A stretch of 64,000 bases of DNA, from positions 62,001 through 126,000 of the forward strand of contig JACATO010001089.1 in the NCBI GenBank assembly GCA_018389105.1. Direction: 5' to 3'. Shown piece by piece: positions 24,880 to 37,100 of the stretch; position 1 is the first letter of the stretch, and each line of letters opens with the position of its first letter. The notes under the pieces were generated by a model. The model made no database searches. It was not told the DNA's origin and was given only the letters and a program-made list of their open reading frames with translations. The translations under genes were made by a program, and so were the position numbers. Origin of the DNA: Nautilus pompilius. Lineage: Eukaryota; Mollusca; Cephalopoda; Nautilida; Nautilidae.

Positions 24880-25290
24880 ATGGGAGGGGTGCGTTAGGTG
24901 CCCGCCATCAGCCGGTCAGGTATGAATTGTGGGCCCGCCCCACGACAAGCACCGCACCCCTAACCAGGCTGTCTGTCTGAGTGCACCTTCGCGGTTGTCA
25001 ATTGCCATTTCCTGACACCGCGCTCCGATCTCATCTTTCTGAGTTTAAAAAAATTGAAAAAAAAAAAAAAAATTCCTCAAGTCAGCCACGGTCGAGCGAC
25101 GATGGGGCTATCAGTTACGGGTGATGTAGCTCGCGGGGGGAAAGGGTCTCGCTCTCAGACAACGCCGCGAGACGATTAAGGTGAAACAACAGAAGATAAT
25201 AGCGGATTGGTTTCAGCTCCGACAGGTCGGCTTCCCCCTGTGATGAGGTCCCGGCCCGCGACTCCACTCTTAAACAACTATTATCGGTGG
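24880..25290. promoter_or_regulatory. GC/CpG-richer island, candidate regulatory element
   Basis: About 400 bp, clearly GC-richer than its flanks, with CpGs retained and TAAT/GATA-type words (CGATTAAGG, AGATAATAGCG, ACTATTATCGG). No protein is recognised in any frame. In AT-rich animal DNA such islands are often conserved regulatory sequence, but that is inference only. Confidence 0.3.
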
Positions 25291-25959
25291 CTCGCTCCTT
25301 CCAAGTAACTTATCTGATTGATATCTAAGCTTCTTATTTATATACAAACGTGCAAAACTGTTTTATTAATCTGCACCAATTCAAGTTCACATCTCTTTAA
25401 AATTTAACAATATATACAACATACTTTTATTTATGTAACTGTGAATAAGTAGGAAAAGAGAACGAATAATTGAATTATTCAGATAGAAATGAAAATAAAG
25501 TTAAACAATGGAAATTATTACATTTGTATTTGAGACAACCATAACTATTTTAGTTGAAGCTTAATACCTGCACTCGAAGGTTGCGTTAAAGCGGGAGTTT
25601 GATAAATAACTTACTTCCATTATTATTATTATTATTATCATTTAAAATAACAATGGTATGCTGTGTAATAAAATAGGAAAGTTTAAATGCATACATATCT
25701 CTCGCTCACACATTTATCTACATCCAATTTTGTTGTTTTTCCCCCTCAATGTAAATAAACCGTCTCGTTAAGCTCCGTCTGTGCTGTGAGAATTCCTGCA
25801 TAAACATCTGGAAAGTTACGATTTTAATTCGTTAAATAATAACGTAGTACCTAAGTTTTAAGAACTTATCTTTCTTGATGGCTTGTCGTGTAAATATTTC
25901 AACAACTACCACATAACCCTAACGTACAGGTGGACATGCAAACTGACTTAACCCTTTGA
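25291..25959. other. AT-rich noncoding DNA
   Basis: Nothing recognised except a short (ATT)n run at 25619-25638. Confidence 0.4.
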
Positions 25960-27560
25960 TGTGGAAGCTAACCCTTGCAGTCGGCTGGCGGCGAAGAACG
26001 AGCAGTCCTCGCTCGGTAAATCGCCTGACTTCTTTTTTTTGTGTGTGGAAATCATAGGCGAGAGATCGCCACCATGTGGCTTTGGAGTTCTCCATGATAA
26101 AGACGGGGGGGGGACAAAAACAACAGCCAGGAAAACACGTGTCTAGCAGGTCTGGTCGCCGACACCGGTATAATGAATAGCCAATAATTATGAGTGTTAC
26201 GGAGTCACGTGCACGCACTTGTCAATTAACCGTTACGTCCCGATCCGTTGCGCCATATATTAGCAGCACCTCCTGGAAGAGGTCGCCGGTTAGTTAGGTA
26301 AGCATTAAAGGTCGCCCAGACGTGTTGTGATTAGAAGCTATTTATTTTGCACCAATCGAGGGAGGTTAATTACTGGTACAAACTACGGTAATATGGGGAC
26401 GTAACTAATAACGGAAATAAGTGGCGAAAAAGTGGACGGAAAACGCCTGGCCGGTGTGGAGCAGGTGGATGTGCCGAGTTTGTCACTCGGCGCACAGGCG
26501 AAGTAAATAAATAATGACCGAGAGCTTGTTTGGGTGCTGTGTCTGTCGTCACGGGGGGGGGGCTCGGCCGTGTCCATGGCAACAAACATGGCTGAGGTGT
26601 ACCGTAACTCCGGCTAACTCGCGCAGTATCATGTACAGATACCCAGGTTATTCGTCTGATTCAAGCACCCTCGGAACTAACTATCCTTTTTGTTGTTGTT
26701 GTTGTTGCTGTTCTTTAAAAGTGTACATGGAAAACGGGTCTAATTCATCCCCATTCACACAGTTCTTTCTATATAATTAAAGATTTCTTAAATTGTCTAA
26801 AGTTAACAGTGTAACTTGATTTTCACTCGTTCTGCTACATTTATTCAGCTCTAGTTTCCCGGTAGCATTCTGCCTGCTGACGCTAGAAGGTTTCTTCAAT
26901 TGAAAGAGATAACGTACAGTAAAAAATCGTATTGGATGGCGGATTCTTCCATTGTTGTCAAGTTCCCTCCCTCCACCCGTGAAGGTCTTATTCTGGAGCG
27001 CGCAGACCCGTCACAGCGAGACTTCCTTTAGCGGCTCGAATCTCGGAAATCTCTGGCCGTTGTGTGAAGTCAGTAACGTGGGGCTTTACTCGCTCACCGG
27101 TGAATGCTGATTGATTTACCCGCTGTTCGGGGAAACATGTGTAATTCTCAAAGTAGAAATTTAAAAGAAAAAAGGGGCGCGCGGTAGCTGTAGAAGATAA
27201 GGGGCTGGGCCGGAGACGGTGCACTGTAGAGCTGTTGGAGAAATGAACGAGCTGACGATTTCTCGGCACAAAGGATGTCACAGAGAAGAAAGGTCGGCGA
27301 ATTCTCTTCACAGATATTCTTCTGTCGAAATAGTGCAGTGAAAGGGTGCGTTCTTTACGATTACGTATTGTGGCTGCGCTGGTGTAAATAAAAAGCAGCT
27401 TATGCGCCGACAGCTCGTCAGGGGTGACAAAAGGCAGCGACGGGGCGCAGACCAATGATCCAGCTTGTCACAAACACTTGCTAAAGAGGAACTGACCTCG
27501 CGCCGAGGACGCGAATGGAAACACCAGTCACCTGATCCGGCGAGCAGTATATCACCTATC
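25960..27560. promoter_or_regulatory. GC/CpG-richer region, candidate regulatory or unrecognised exonic DNA
   Basis: Two GC-rich blocks (about 25960-26640 and 26980-27560) are separated by AT-rich DNA with a (GTT)n run at 26688-26711. Several overlapping open frames exist, the longest 155 codons on the minus strand (26988-27455). None shows a recognisable domain, and frames are open on both strands, as expected from low AT content. I favour noncoding conserved DNA. Confidence 0.3.
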
Positions 27561-28247
27561 ACAGACTCCCACATATGACGCCCTTTTATTTTCTCAAAAG
27601 TAACTTTTTATTTAGTGGAAATGTATTGATTGATGCCTTTTCTCTCTTTACCACAACGTTCCAGTGCAAATGCGCTGTAAAATAAAATAGAGAACAATAG
27701 ACTTTTAGGCGAACATTGAAAACAAACAGTAGTAGTGCAGGCGTTAAGACTCTCGAAGACTTTGCGGCTGTTCCTCTTTTCTAAACGGTACACAGAATCA
27801 AACGTCGACGTTTTCTGTTTCTTTTACTCACTCAGATTTTAATCATTAACTCAAACTTTCTCTCGTCTTTTCCAATGCAAGGGGCAGAAGAGCAAAGTTG
27901 TGTGCGAACTCTGAGAATGGTTTTAAAGATTATTTCGGACAGATAATAGAAATCGATGCTATTAAACCGTTTGTCTTTCCTCTAAAAGACCCTGGAAGTC
28001 CACGCCACACGTCTTTTGTATACACTTCGGTACTAATGTTCACGATTCGACAAAACACCACAAATTAGCAAATGGATATAGTAACTACTATAATCATTTA
28101 GATATTCTCCTATTGATACTTCGGATCCAGTCATCTTGTATTTTTATTGTTGTTTTATATCTTTTGAAGAGGGAAACAGTGACATCATAACCAATGCGAA
28201 CATTATACTAATCGGCGTCTCCCACCATTGTGACGCACAGCCGAACA
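27561..28247. other. Noncoding DNA
   Basis: Nothing recognised. Confidence 0.4.
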
Positions 28248-28345
28248 CGAATGTCTACTGTCTACAACGTAGATAATTCTGGCGATGGAGCGTAATGCCA
28301 CGGTTATCCGCTAGGAGGTGTTGCCAGTCTTACGTCACACGGATC
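28248..28345 (+). repeat. Interspersed repeat family R2, copy 2
   Basis: Same orientation and block order as 10256-10345, including TATCCGCTAGGAGGTGTTGC. Both copies end shortly after a GCACTTC word. Divergence suggests an old family. Confidence 0.65.
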
Positions 28346-29943
28346 AACGCACTTCCGACTTCTGTCACCCACACAAAAACATATTGAAACTTTTAATTCA
28401 TTGAAAGTCAAATAAAATGAATGATATAGGTAAATTATTAGGAAAAGTGTTGTTATTATTATTATGGAGTAAATGAAACCTGTTTACTGTCTTATTCTTT
28501 GAACTTGCGTCAAATTCACCAAATCCCTGATCTCAGTTTCCTAAACCAGAAGAAGAGCAGGCCGCAGAGGTTAGCCACACGCCCACTGCAGAAAGAGCCC
28601 TTTATTTTTCAGATGTGGAAGGAAACCAGAAAGCTTTAATGAGACTCACGCCGCCGGGCTAGAAAGTAAGCCAGGCCAAGTCGGCCCCGACCGGAAAACG
28701 AGTCCGGCCTGCTGTCGGCCTCGGTAGTTCAGTAGCCACAGCTAGCGCACTGTAGAGCTTCTTTAATAAAAACAATCTACTCAAAGCCACTCCGTGCTGT
28801 TGCAGACGAGTTTCCGTTTAAAGTTGTTTGCTTACTTTCAATATATATATATATATTTTTAAATCTCTGAATAATTTTCAGGCCATAACTTTGAGGAATG
28901 GAGCACCTGACATTAGAGGTGGCATCCTTTTAAGGTTTTTATTTGCTTACTAAAGTAAAAAAAAAGCGCTTCCAACATCCGGACAAGCAGCATACAGCTA
29001 TTTTCTAGCATGTTTTTCTGACTTTCAGCAAGATTAATACCAACGAACGCCTACCACCCGTTTATTTTCCTCGAACTACACTAGTATCAAAAGCTAATAC
29101 ATTTTACTTTTTATATTGTTTATTAAATTCAAAGATTCGTTGTTACATTTTGGTGAAGTTAGTAGGTGATAAATAAGTAAAGATTTTATATAAATTTGTT
29201 AGAATGATGAGTACCAATTATAAAAAGAAAATATCGGTTGGTTTGTAGCATAAAATAGAAAAATATTTTTTTTAAAAAAAAAGGGGGGTGGAGAGAGTAA
29301 ACTAAAATAAAAAAGTTAGAGTCTAATTTAAATACATTTTATGCTAACTATCAGCAATTTAAGAACCAGAAAACATTAGTTTTATTAAGCAACTGTGTAC
29401 CGCTAATTTTTCATTTTTGTAAAAAAAGTTTTATTCATAACTAAATATTTTATATATTTGAACAACCCCTTTATGTTATTCTCATTAAATAATGAAATGA
29501 ATATTTTAAATAAATGATGTTTTAACAAACCCAAACTTTATACATTATCTAACCGTTCAGTTTCTGCGATAATTGCGCTCCACTTTAGTTAAATATTACA
29601 TTTTTTATATTTCAAATTGGTATTTTTATACGGTTTAAATATTTTCATCAGCCTACTTTCCATAAATGACTGAGATGGAAGGACAGCTGTGGATGACTTA
29701 CACAGCTACTACACCGTAAGAAAGCCAACCGCTTCATTCCTGTTTAACTATCTAAAAATGTAGAAGCAAGAACATATTTTGTTGTTCACACGGCAAAATG
29801 AAATTCTAGGGATGATCCTCCTCAAATGATTGTGTGTCAAGAAAAAAGAAATAAAAGCTTTTACTATTATAAACTTTATAGTAAAAAATATGTGTTAATC
29901 AGATCTCGAGATTTAATCTGCCATTTCTGCCCAGCTGAGTTAT
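28346..29943. other. Noncoding DNA, mostly AT-rich
   Basis: A small GC-rich patch at 28640-28760 includes CGGTAGTTCAGTAG, which resembles a pol III A box without a convincing B box. From 28800 to 29940 the sequence is strongly AT-rich with no feature recognised. Confidence 0.35.
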
Positions 29944-30155
29944 CATGTGGAAGAGCTCAATGACTGCTTCCCTGGCTTTCACGCGGAAGGTGTTGAGTGC
30001 ACGTAGAAAGAACTCATTCACCGAGTCTTCACATGGAAGATGCTGATTGGCTGTCTTTTCCAACTGATTTTTCGTCTGGAATGTGGTGATTGGCTGTCTC
30101 CTAGAACTAAGTGTCCGCGTGGAAGGTTCGGATTGGCTATCCCATTTAGAGGGCA
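29944..30155. repeat. Degenerate 43-bp tandem repeat carrying CCAAT boxes
   Basis: Three clear units of exactly 43 bp start at 30027, 30070 and 30113. Each contains TGGAA followed about ten bases later by GATTGGCTGTC or GATTGGCTATC. Two more degenerate units lie upstream (TGGAAG at 29948, CGGAAGG at 29984). GATTGGCT is the reverse complement of AGCCAATC, the CCAAT-box form bound by NF-Y. A 43-bp period is close to four helical turns and would put the boxes on one DNA face. The repeat is seen directly; NF-Y binding is inference. Confidence 0.65.
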
Positions 30156-30439
30156 TACTTCGAAACCGAGGTTTTCTTCTAAATTTGAGTTTTCTCTTAC
30201 AATTTTAAAATTATATTAAAAATAAGAACAAAATATTTTCCGGCAATTTTTTATTTATTTATTTTACTTCTTAGACATAGAATGTCAGGAATCATTGACC
30301 GCCAGACTTTAAAAGAATATCCAAGGCAACGGTCGGTCGGTACTTCTCCAGCCGTCATAACTTTAAAAAAAGAATTAGGATATTAGAACACAAGAGATTA
30401 TAATTATTAATTTTCTTTAAAATTTATTCTAAGTCGAGT
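30156..30439. other. AT-rich spacer
   Basis: Nothing recognised. Confidence 0.35.
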
Positions 30440-31310
30440 TTCTCAGATTCTTCATATTTCCAGCGCGGAACCCTGACATGGATGCGTAGAAGGAGCCCTT
30501 TTTCCCAAACAAGGATTCCTAAAAGAGAGGGGGCGGAAGAGCGGCCCCGGCCATAAGTCAGCCCCACTCCTGTACGATAATAAAATCGCGTCCGCAGAAA
30601 CTAAGCGATGTTTGTTGAGAAGCGAAGAAGACAGAAAGCCAGTGTGCGAGTGGGAGGGAGGCAGGGACACCTGTCAGCGGAGTGGATCACGCGCGGTCGT
30701 GCAGGCCCGTCACGGTCACCACAGGTATATCATCTGTCCACGCGCGCGCCACCGGCCGCTCGTCACACGTCCAGTTGTTATTACCCAACCGGCCGCCACT
30801 CCTTGGCGTCCCAGCGAGGGCACTAAAAGACCGGGTGCACGACGTCTTTCTGTGGACTTTTGTCTTCCTCTTCTCCGAGCGTGACGACCGATGGGAGAAA
30901 CACGCCGGGTTCTCTCTCTCCGTGACCCCCGGTCGAGGCGTGTGGTCCCACACCCCCGCGCGCGCGCGCGCCTGTGACAGCGAGTTTCCGAGCTGACGCC
31001 GCCGATCTGTCCCTCAGCCAGTAAATCTCACTTAAGCCGGCCGCTAATGCTTAGCCCAGCCGTGGCCATTCTGGGGGAAATAACCTTATTAGCCGATGAT
31101 TTGGCTAAAACCAAAAAGATGGAATATCGGCAGGTGGGGCGGCGTAGTCTCGGATGTAGCTGGACGCCGACTGCCAGCTTCCCGTCCACTGTTGGCCGAG
31201 TTCCTGACCCGCAGACGGGAGAGTTCTCCAGACTCTTCTCACTCATTGAGCTCCCCAATGGCTCGTGTACACGGACCATATACACGATATTACCTCGATA
31301 CACGAAGTAG
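30440..31310. promoter_or_regulatory. GC/CpG-rich island, candidate regulatory element
   Basis: The most GC-rich stretch of the window, roughly 870 bp, with an alternating GC run near 30958-30972 that could adopt Z-DNA and another near 30738. Many overlapping frames on both strands (up to 104 codons) reflect the low AT content and show no domain. Its right part (31020-31130) has homeodomain-like words (GCTAATGCTTAGCC, CCTTATTAGCC). The CCAAT-box repeat lies about 300 bp to the left, so the two together could form a promoter. I see no transcript evidence. Confidence 0.35.
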
Positions 31311-31689
31311 ACGCGTTCCTGGAACTCTGTTCGTACTGAAACTTCGTATGTTGAGCAGCTTATGGCATCAGTACTGCGAGGATGCGTCCCTAGCCATCGT
31401 AATTTTTACCATTCATATTGTAAACAAAGACAATTTATGCTGAGATTAATATTTTATTTTTTTACTGCGCAGAATTTTAATTAAAAACGGGCATACCTGC
31501 TGGTGTAGTTTTAGGTTCACCCATCGAGTTCCATTGTGTAGCAAACACCTTAGCTTTGTAAATGACTTCGGAGTAAGAAAGGATGGAAAGTGCATGAGTG
31601 GAGAGCGGATACGATCCTTGGATGACGACGTCACAGGTTGTAGTTTTCATTCCTTCATTGATAAAGAAGAGCATCGATTTATAAAGAAC
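31311..31689. other. Spacer left of the Tigger-like element
   Basis: Part of this may be the 3' portion of the adjacent element, but no motif shows it. Confidence 0.3.
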
Positions 31690-32529
31690 TCATGAAGTAT
31701 GGACTCTTTTGTCTTCTCTCTCCCGCTTCCCACTAAGAATCACATAATAGCAGTTGGTGCCATTCATGGCAGCCCTCTCGACGACAATTCTTCCCTCTAA
31801 ATTTGAATAATTTTTCGAGAGCAGTTTCAATGCAGTAGAAATTTCATTTAAAGCCCCAGAAAGAACCTTGGTTGCGAAGTTCCTCTAAGGAACAATCTCT
31901 CGAATATTGTCGTCATCTTCTTCTTCAACTCGATGCCTACCCATGGCAGCTTTAAATCCTGACACCTTTCATCTTTGGATATAAAGAGTGGGTGAAACCA
32001 TACGTTTCCAATAAAGGCCAGTCTCACGAAAGTTAAATGCTGATTCTGGAGGTTATTCACCGTCTTCAGTTATGTCCTTCAGGTTTGAGGAAATTAAGCT
32101 GCTGCCTGTTCGTCTGCAAACATTTATTAAATCATTCCCTACTAGCTATAAAAGTCACTTTGTTCCTTCACTTTCTTCATCCTTCAGAATTTCGTAGATG
32201 TCGTCTGCCTCTGCTATTATCAAAACAGAAATTAAAGGAAAATTTCGCTGCCCATGATCTTTGACCCACATTATCTCCATCTTCTCCATACGTAAACTTA
32301 TTGTGTGAGCTAAATCGAAGCAGTTAAAGAAGTGGCAGACCGACCGACACCTTTTATTTTATCAGCACCATTCAGAATTATTTTAATTGTAGAGCCAGAT
32401 AAACCAAAACCCTTACCAACGTCTGCCTCGATTCGACGAATAACCTCCAGCTTCTACCCTAACGTGATGATGTCTTCCGCTGCTCTATCAGGATCCGTTT
32501 ATTTCCTTTGCACAGGCTTATTGGGCATA
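31690..32529 (-). pseudogene. Pogo/Tigger-type DDE transposase, core deleted
   Basis: Minus-strand blocks occur in the order of pogo/Tigger/jerky proteins. A start MPNKP is at 32529. KLEVIRRIEADVGKGFGLS near 32440 matches the N-terminal Psq/CENP-B helix-turn-helix. EIMWVKDHGQRNFPL near 32275 matches the second DNA-binding domain ('L..W...Q....IP(L/V)S'). AFNFRETGLYWKRM near 32025 matches the '(I)FN(A/V)DETGL' start of the DDE domain, with the first catalytic Asp changed to Arg. VLSGALNEISTALKLL near 31860 matches the C-terminal tail. Between 'GFKA' (near 31945) and that tail, roughly 150 residues holding the other two acidic residues are absent. Stops and frameshifts are also present. Confidence 0.75.
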
Positions 32530-33299
32530 AATTCACTCAATTTTTTTCTCTTTTTATAATAAAAGTCAATTCTAGAAACCTGAATACTTGATAACAGCGA
32601 CGCCAAATTAAAACTATCGGAAAATGGCGGTAGGAAGACAAATGAGAACAGAAAGTTTGAGCAGCAACCTGTAGTGAGTAACTTAGCAAGCAGCAGTTGT
32701 GACAGAAGAGTCACGTGACAACTTGGCTTCTTCCACTAAAGCAGGAGACTGTTCATTATCGGGATAACTATCAAAAAACACCGGAGAATTCTGTTGTGTC
32801 GAGCGCTTTGTTGTACGAAGCAATGAATTAGGGAAAGTTGGACGATAACGTGTAGAGAGAGAGAGAGCCCTTTTGGAAGTCTGGCGTTACTGTACAGAGT
32901 CATTTGCTAACCCTGTCGAATTCAGATGCTGTGGGCGACTGACGAGCTGACATAATGCCGGTATCCGGGTTTTCATGAGTTCGAAACGAAGGAAAGTGTT
33001 TATCTGGGTTTTATTTAATAGCACATGGCACTTGAATGGTGGGGGATCTCCAGAGTAAACCCCCCCCTAGAAGAGCACTTAACTACTCTGTAAAAAAAAA
33101 GTAAGGGGGCACGTGTCTGCGGTGGCCCCTCCGCTCCACTGCCACCGGTAGATGGAAGGCAGATATGGCTGCGAATCAAACTGCTGTATTTATAGGAGTG
33201 CACAGATCAATCAACGCGAGACTGGAATCGATTTAGGCAACAGGGAACTCCTTGAGGAGACGCACGCGCAGGTCGCTGAGGTCTAACAGCTCTTACGCA
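32530..33299. other. Noncoding spacer
   Basis: A short GA run lies at 32855-32867. A GC-richer patch at 33030-33290 has no recognised content and may be the 5' part of the next element. Confidence 0.35.
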
Positions 33300-34190
33300 G
33301 GGCTGCTTTACTCGGGTCCCACACCTCCGAGACCGCTCCGCAATGCCAGATTCTATTGCCAACAATGTTTCTGGAGCACGGGGATCTCAGACGAAACCAT
33401 CCGCAAATGACTGCGAAAGTCTGTTCATCGGTCTGTCGATCTGTTCAAGGAATTGTCTTAACACAGCCACAGTACAAATAGTGTCAGCAGCACCGAGTTT
33501 AGCATCAGAAACGCTAGAAAGGGGTACTTTTCGCAGATGACTATTTTTAGATCTGAGAGTGTGCGCGGGTTCATAGGTACGTGAATAACTGTCGTGCAGC
33601 TAATTGCATCAACCAGATCGACTTTGGTTGCAAAGGTGTTATGGCATGAGCAGAAATGGCATATGTACAAACCTTCTCCAGATTGTTGGAAGCCTAACTG
33701 TTCGGTACAAAAAAAAAAAATTCTTCTACGCCACGCAGTGCCTTTTATAATATAAATGGAAGACAGAATTTCTTAGTAGCCGCTGAGTACTTGTGGAAAC
33801 AGACATACCTGCCTAACCAAGCACCTAATGCACTGCAAGAGCTTTAACAAGGGTAACAAAGCATTTTCAAAAGCGTGTTATCTGGTTGACTAAATGGAGT
33901 GCAGATGTCAAGCCGTCATTAACACTAGAGGTGCTGGTCACAGAAGCTCCAAAGACTTTCTCGTGCAATTTCAAGTAGAATGTACGTGAGAAAATTTTCA
34001 ATCTTTCATACAATGCATATAGGCTGACAATTAAGAGAGTGTATTTGTTTTCCATTCTTGAAATGCACCCGGATCCGAGTTCGCATTTTGTACTGCCCAT
34101 ATTGGCATGTGATGTCAACCACGTGTCGTGTCACGACGCAACACGGGTACACGCCAGTCGTGACGTATTTAGAATCGCGTTTGGCTTCTT
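33300..34190 (+). pseudogene. Tc1-family transposase, degenerate and probably interrupted
   Basis: Plus-strand frames read STGISDETIRK near 33380, matching the second helix-turn-helix of Tc1/Tcb-like proteins ('G..VS..T(I/V)R.RL'). GVLFADDYF near 33515 matches 'W..VLF(S/T)DESRF', and ARVHRYVN about 25 bases later matches 'R..V.R'. A 'FGCKGVMA' block near 33630 fits 'FGGGSVMVW'. RVHASRDVF near 34148 resembles the 'DNARPH.AR' block. The distance between the last two is about 200 bp longer than the family usually has, so an insertion is likely or the last match is spurious. Several stops are present. Confidence 0.55.
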
Positions 34191-37100
34191 AATTAAGCAC
34201 AAAGCATGTGGATACATAACGATCCGACATACCTATTCTGAATGCAATTCACCAGATAAGAGTGTAATGCTTATTTGATTTTAGTAATATATATATTTTT
34301 AAAAAAAATTGTTATAAATATTTTTTTAGGTGTAATAAAGATTATTTAAATATTTCTGCAACCTGTACCCTTACCTTAAGTTTTATGGCTTTGTTTGAAT
34401 GTGAAGGTTGTTCAATGAAAGCCAGGCACAAGATTTATAATTAAATGTATCAACACATACTTAGAAAATGTGGTGTGAGGAAATGTTGTGACACTTAATG
34501 AAGACGAAGAATACTTACAAAAATTTATTATCTCGTTTACTTTAAGTTTCATTTCGTGAGAACTTCACATCATTACCCAGCTCCAGTGTCTCGTGTTTTT
34601 GTAACCAGCACAGAGCACGCCAACCGCTACCGTCTGTCACAGTCCAGGATTAGGGGTACCGGTATTTGGCATCGTCCGTGTCACATTCCAAATTTTTGGA
34701 GCACTAGTGTTGCCTACCATCGATGGACAACAACAAAGATCATGTGAAAAGAAGCAACTCTGCAACCGTCCGTTGAAAAGGATCATAAGCGGGAAAAGCC
34801 CAAACAATGTCAAATAGTCCACATACAGAAGTCGGGCGTCATGCCTTGATGTTGCGCGACTAGAGAAGTTATGAAATAAGTTTTCTTTGATGCTATCTGT
34901 ACTATTAGCTGCCGGCTACTATTCTTAAGGTTTTCGGCAATATATCCCTGTACACATCTTCCGAGGTGGTGAATGGATGTGCACTGACTGACCAGGGCCA
35001 TTGTAAGGAAGTTAGAGCCTCGACGGATAAAAGCTAAATGTGAAAACTCCCGTGTGTATCATTTGAGTTAAGGTGTAAGCGGATTCTTTTCGGTCCCTGT
35101 GACTTGTCTTTTACGTGTTACGCTATGTTGCGGCATGTCCGCGAGCCACGCCTACCTGGATCTGCATCGGACCGGCGTAATGTTGAGGCGCGTGGCTGCT
35201 GCTGCTGCTGCCGCTGCAAAGTTAGGCTCAACTCTCATACAGATCTTATCCAGGAGATCGATCACGTGACACAGCTCATAGCCCACGTGTGTATGGAACT
35301 AAACAGAATATTCTTACATAACAAAAAATTCTAAAATCGTTTGAAAAATATGAAATTAATCTTGAAGTACGATAAATTTCTGATCAACATATTAAAAAGC
35401 GCTCACTTTTACAATCAAAGACTTACATTAATCGATAAATAACTGCTAAACGAGATTCGGATACTTTTGATTTAGTTAGGTTATACTATTTGCTGTTTTT
35501 TTTTACTAAAAATGTAAATTATATCTTGTTTATTTTTATTTGATATTATAAACAAAAAAACTCAGAAAGTTTAGTAATAATACCTGAACATATTCGCAAC
35601 AAGATCCTTGAAAGTGAGCGCTGAATGTTTTTAAATTATTAGTTTAACATACAGCACAAATTTTTTTTCATGTTTCTACCTCATCAGCAGTTTACTTAGC
35701 GTTGTAGCAGCATCATCATCATCATCATCATCATTAATGAATATTCAGTTCGAAAACTTGTGACATACGGTTAGTAGTAATAGCGAGTTAATACATTTAA
35801 AAAAAAACAACCCTGCCTAAAACTTTTTTGCCACCAGCCTAAACGCCGACTTTCCTCCCATCCCACTCCTCTTCACTGGAACAGTAAATCTCTGCTGGTT
35901 ATCCATAAGAGATACATAACGTATTCCGAAGGGATGGAAACCCAATCCCTTGCAGGACAGAAATCGTCTTGTTTCAACAGACCTCGATAAAACACCCAGA
36001 CACAACATCTCGAACGAAAGTAGGAAGCGACAGATTAAGATCAGAAAATTAAAAATCACTTGAGTTGGTTTCGTTGAATCGCGAGTTCAGATTCCGTCTA
36101 TTAAAAATATTTGTTTTAGAACGGCGCAGGGGCAGGGGAAATAGCCGGCCGAACCCCCAGTAACATGAGAGGGTCTTTTTGTGAGATTATATAGGAAACA
36201 TTGTAAGCTGGCAGCCAAGTAGAATGTGAAAGGTTAGGGATACGATGAGTGAATTAAATCCACTGACTGACAGATTTAGCTAAATTGTCCGTTGAAACCC
36301 ATTAATTCAGCAACTAAATAACTATATGTAGCTAGGCAGTGTTAAGTAGACCCCAAGAAAAATAGGAAGCGGCGCCATCTTGCACGATCTAATATCCCTG
36401 GTTGGCATATATATCACGAACTCATCAAGAATTAATTTAAATATCAGATTCCAAGTGTTTATAAAAGGCCAGATAAAGGGGTCCACAATCTAAAGTTTCG
36501 TGCAGACGAAGGCGTAATAGCATTTTCCCGAATGGCTTTTTTGAATGTGTAAATAAGACAACGTTGTCGTTTTATCTCAGTCTTTTATTGCTATAAAGAT
36601 GCGAGGCTCGTATCTAACGAGAGCATTAGCACCTGAAACTGACGGTATTACTGACTGGTTCCGTACACTCGCATAAAGAGAGTCGCCAAGCTTCCCCGCT
36701 CTCAAAGTAAAAAAAATATAAACCTCTATTAAAGTTCGTAAAAAACATTGTCAAAGGTTACAACAACAAAGTTTATAAATTCATTACACGACTCTGCCAA
36801 ATCAAAACACTTATCATCCAGACGGTATAAATGAAGAACACCGTGTGATTTTTTTTTTATTTCTAGCAGGAAAGCGACCGCCACCCAATGTTTAGAACAA
36901 ATGGATAAGTTTGGTAAAGGAGCTGATATGGCAGTCAAGTGAATAGAATGGTTTTACACTAAAATTTCAATTAAAAATTAAATATAATATTTTTAAAACC
37001 AAGAAGAATGCCAACCAAAACAAGTAATCGAGTACCATTCTGCGATATCTCAGTTCATCCTTTCAAAAAAGGGCATGGAATTATTGGAAACTGTTCCGGG

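Noticed and set aside
26988..27455. 155-codon minus frame as a gene
   Set aside because: GC-rich sequence with frames open on both strands, no domain, no codon pattern or splice context.
34540..35060. Possible piggyBac- or Tc1-like coding remnant
   Set aside because: Several mid-length frames, but no catalytic or conserved block could be read in any of the six frames.
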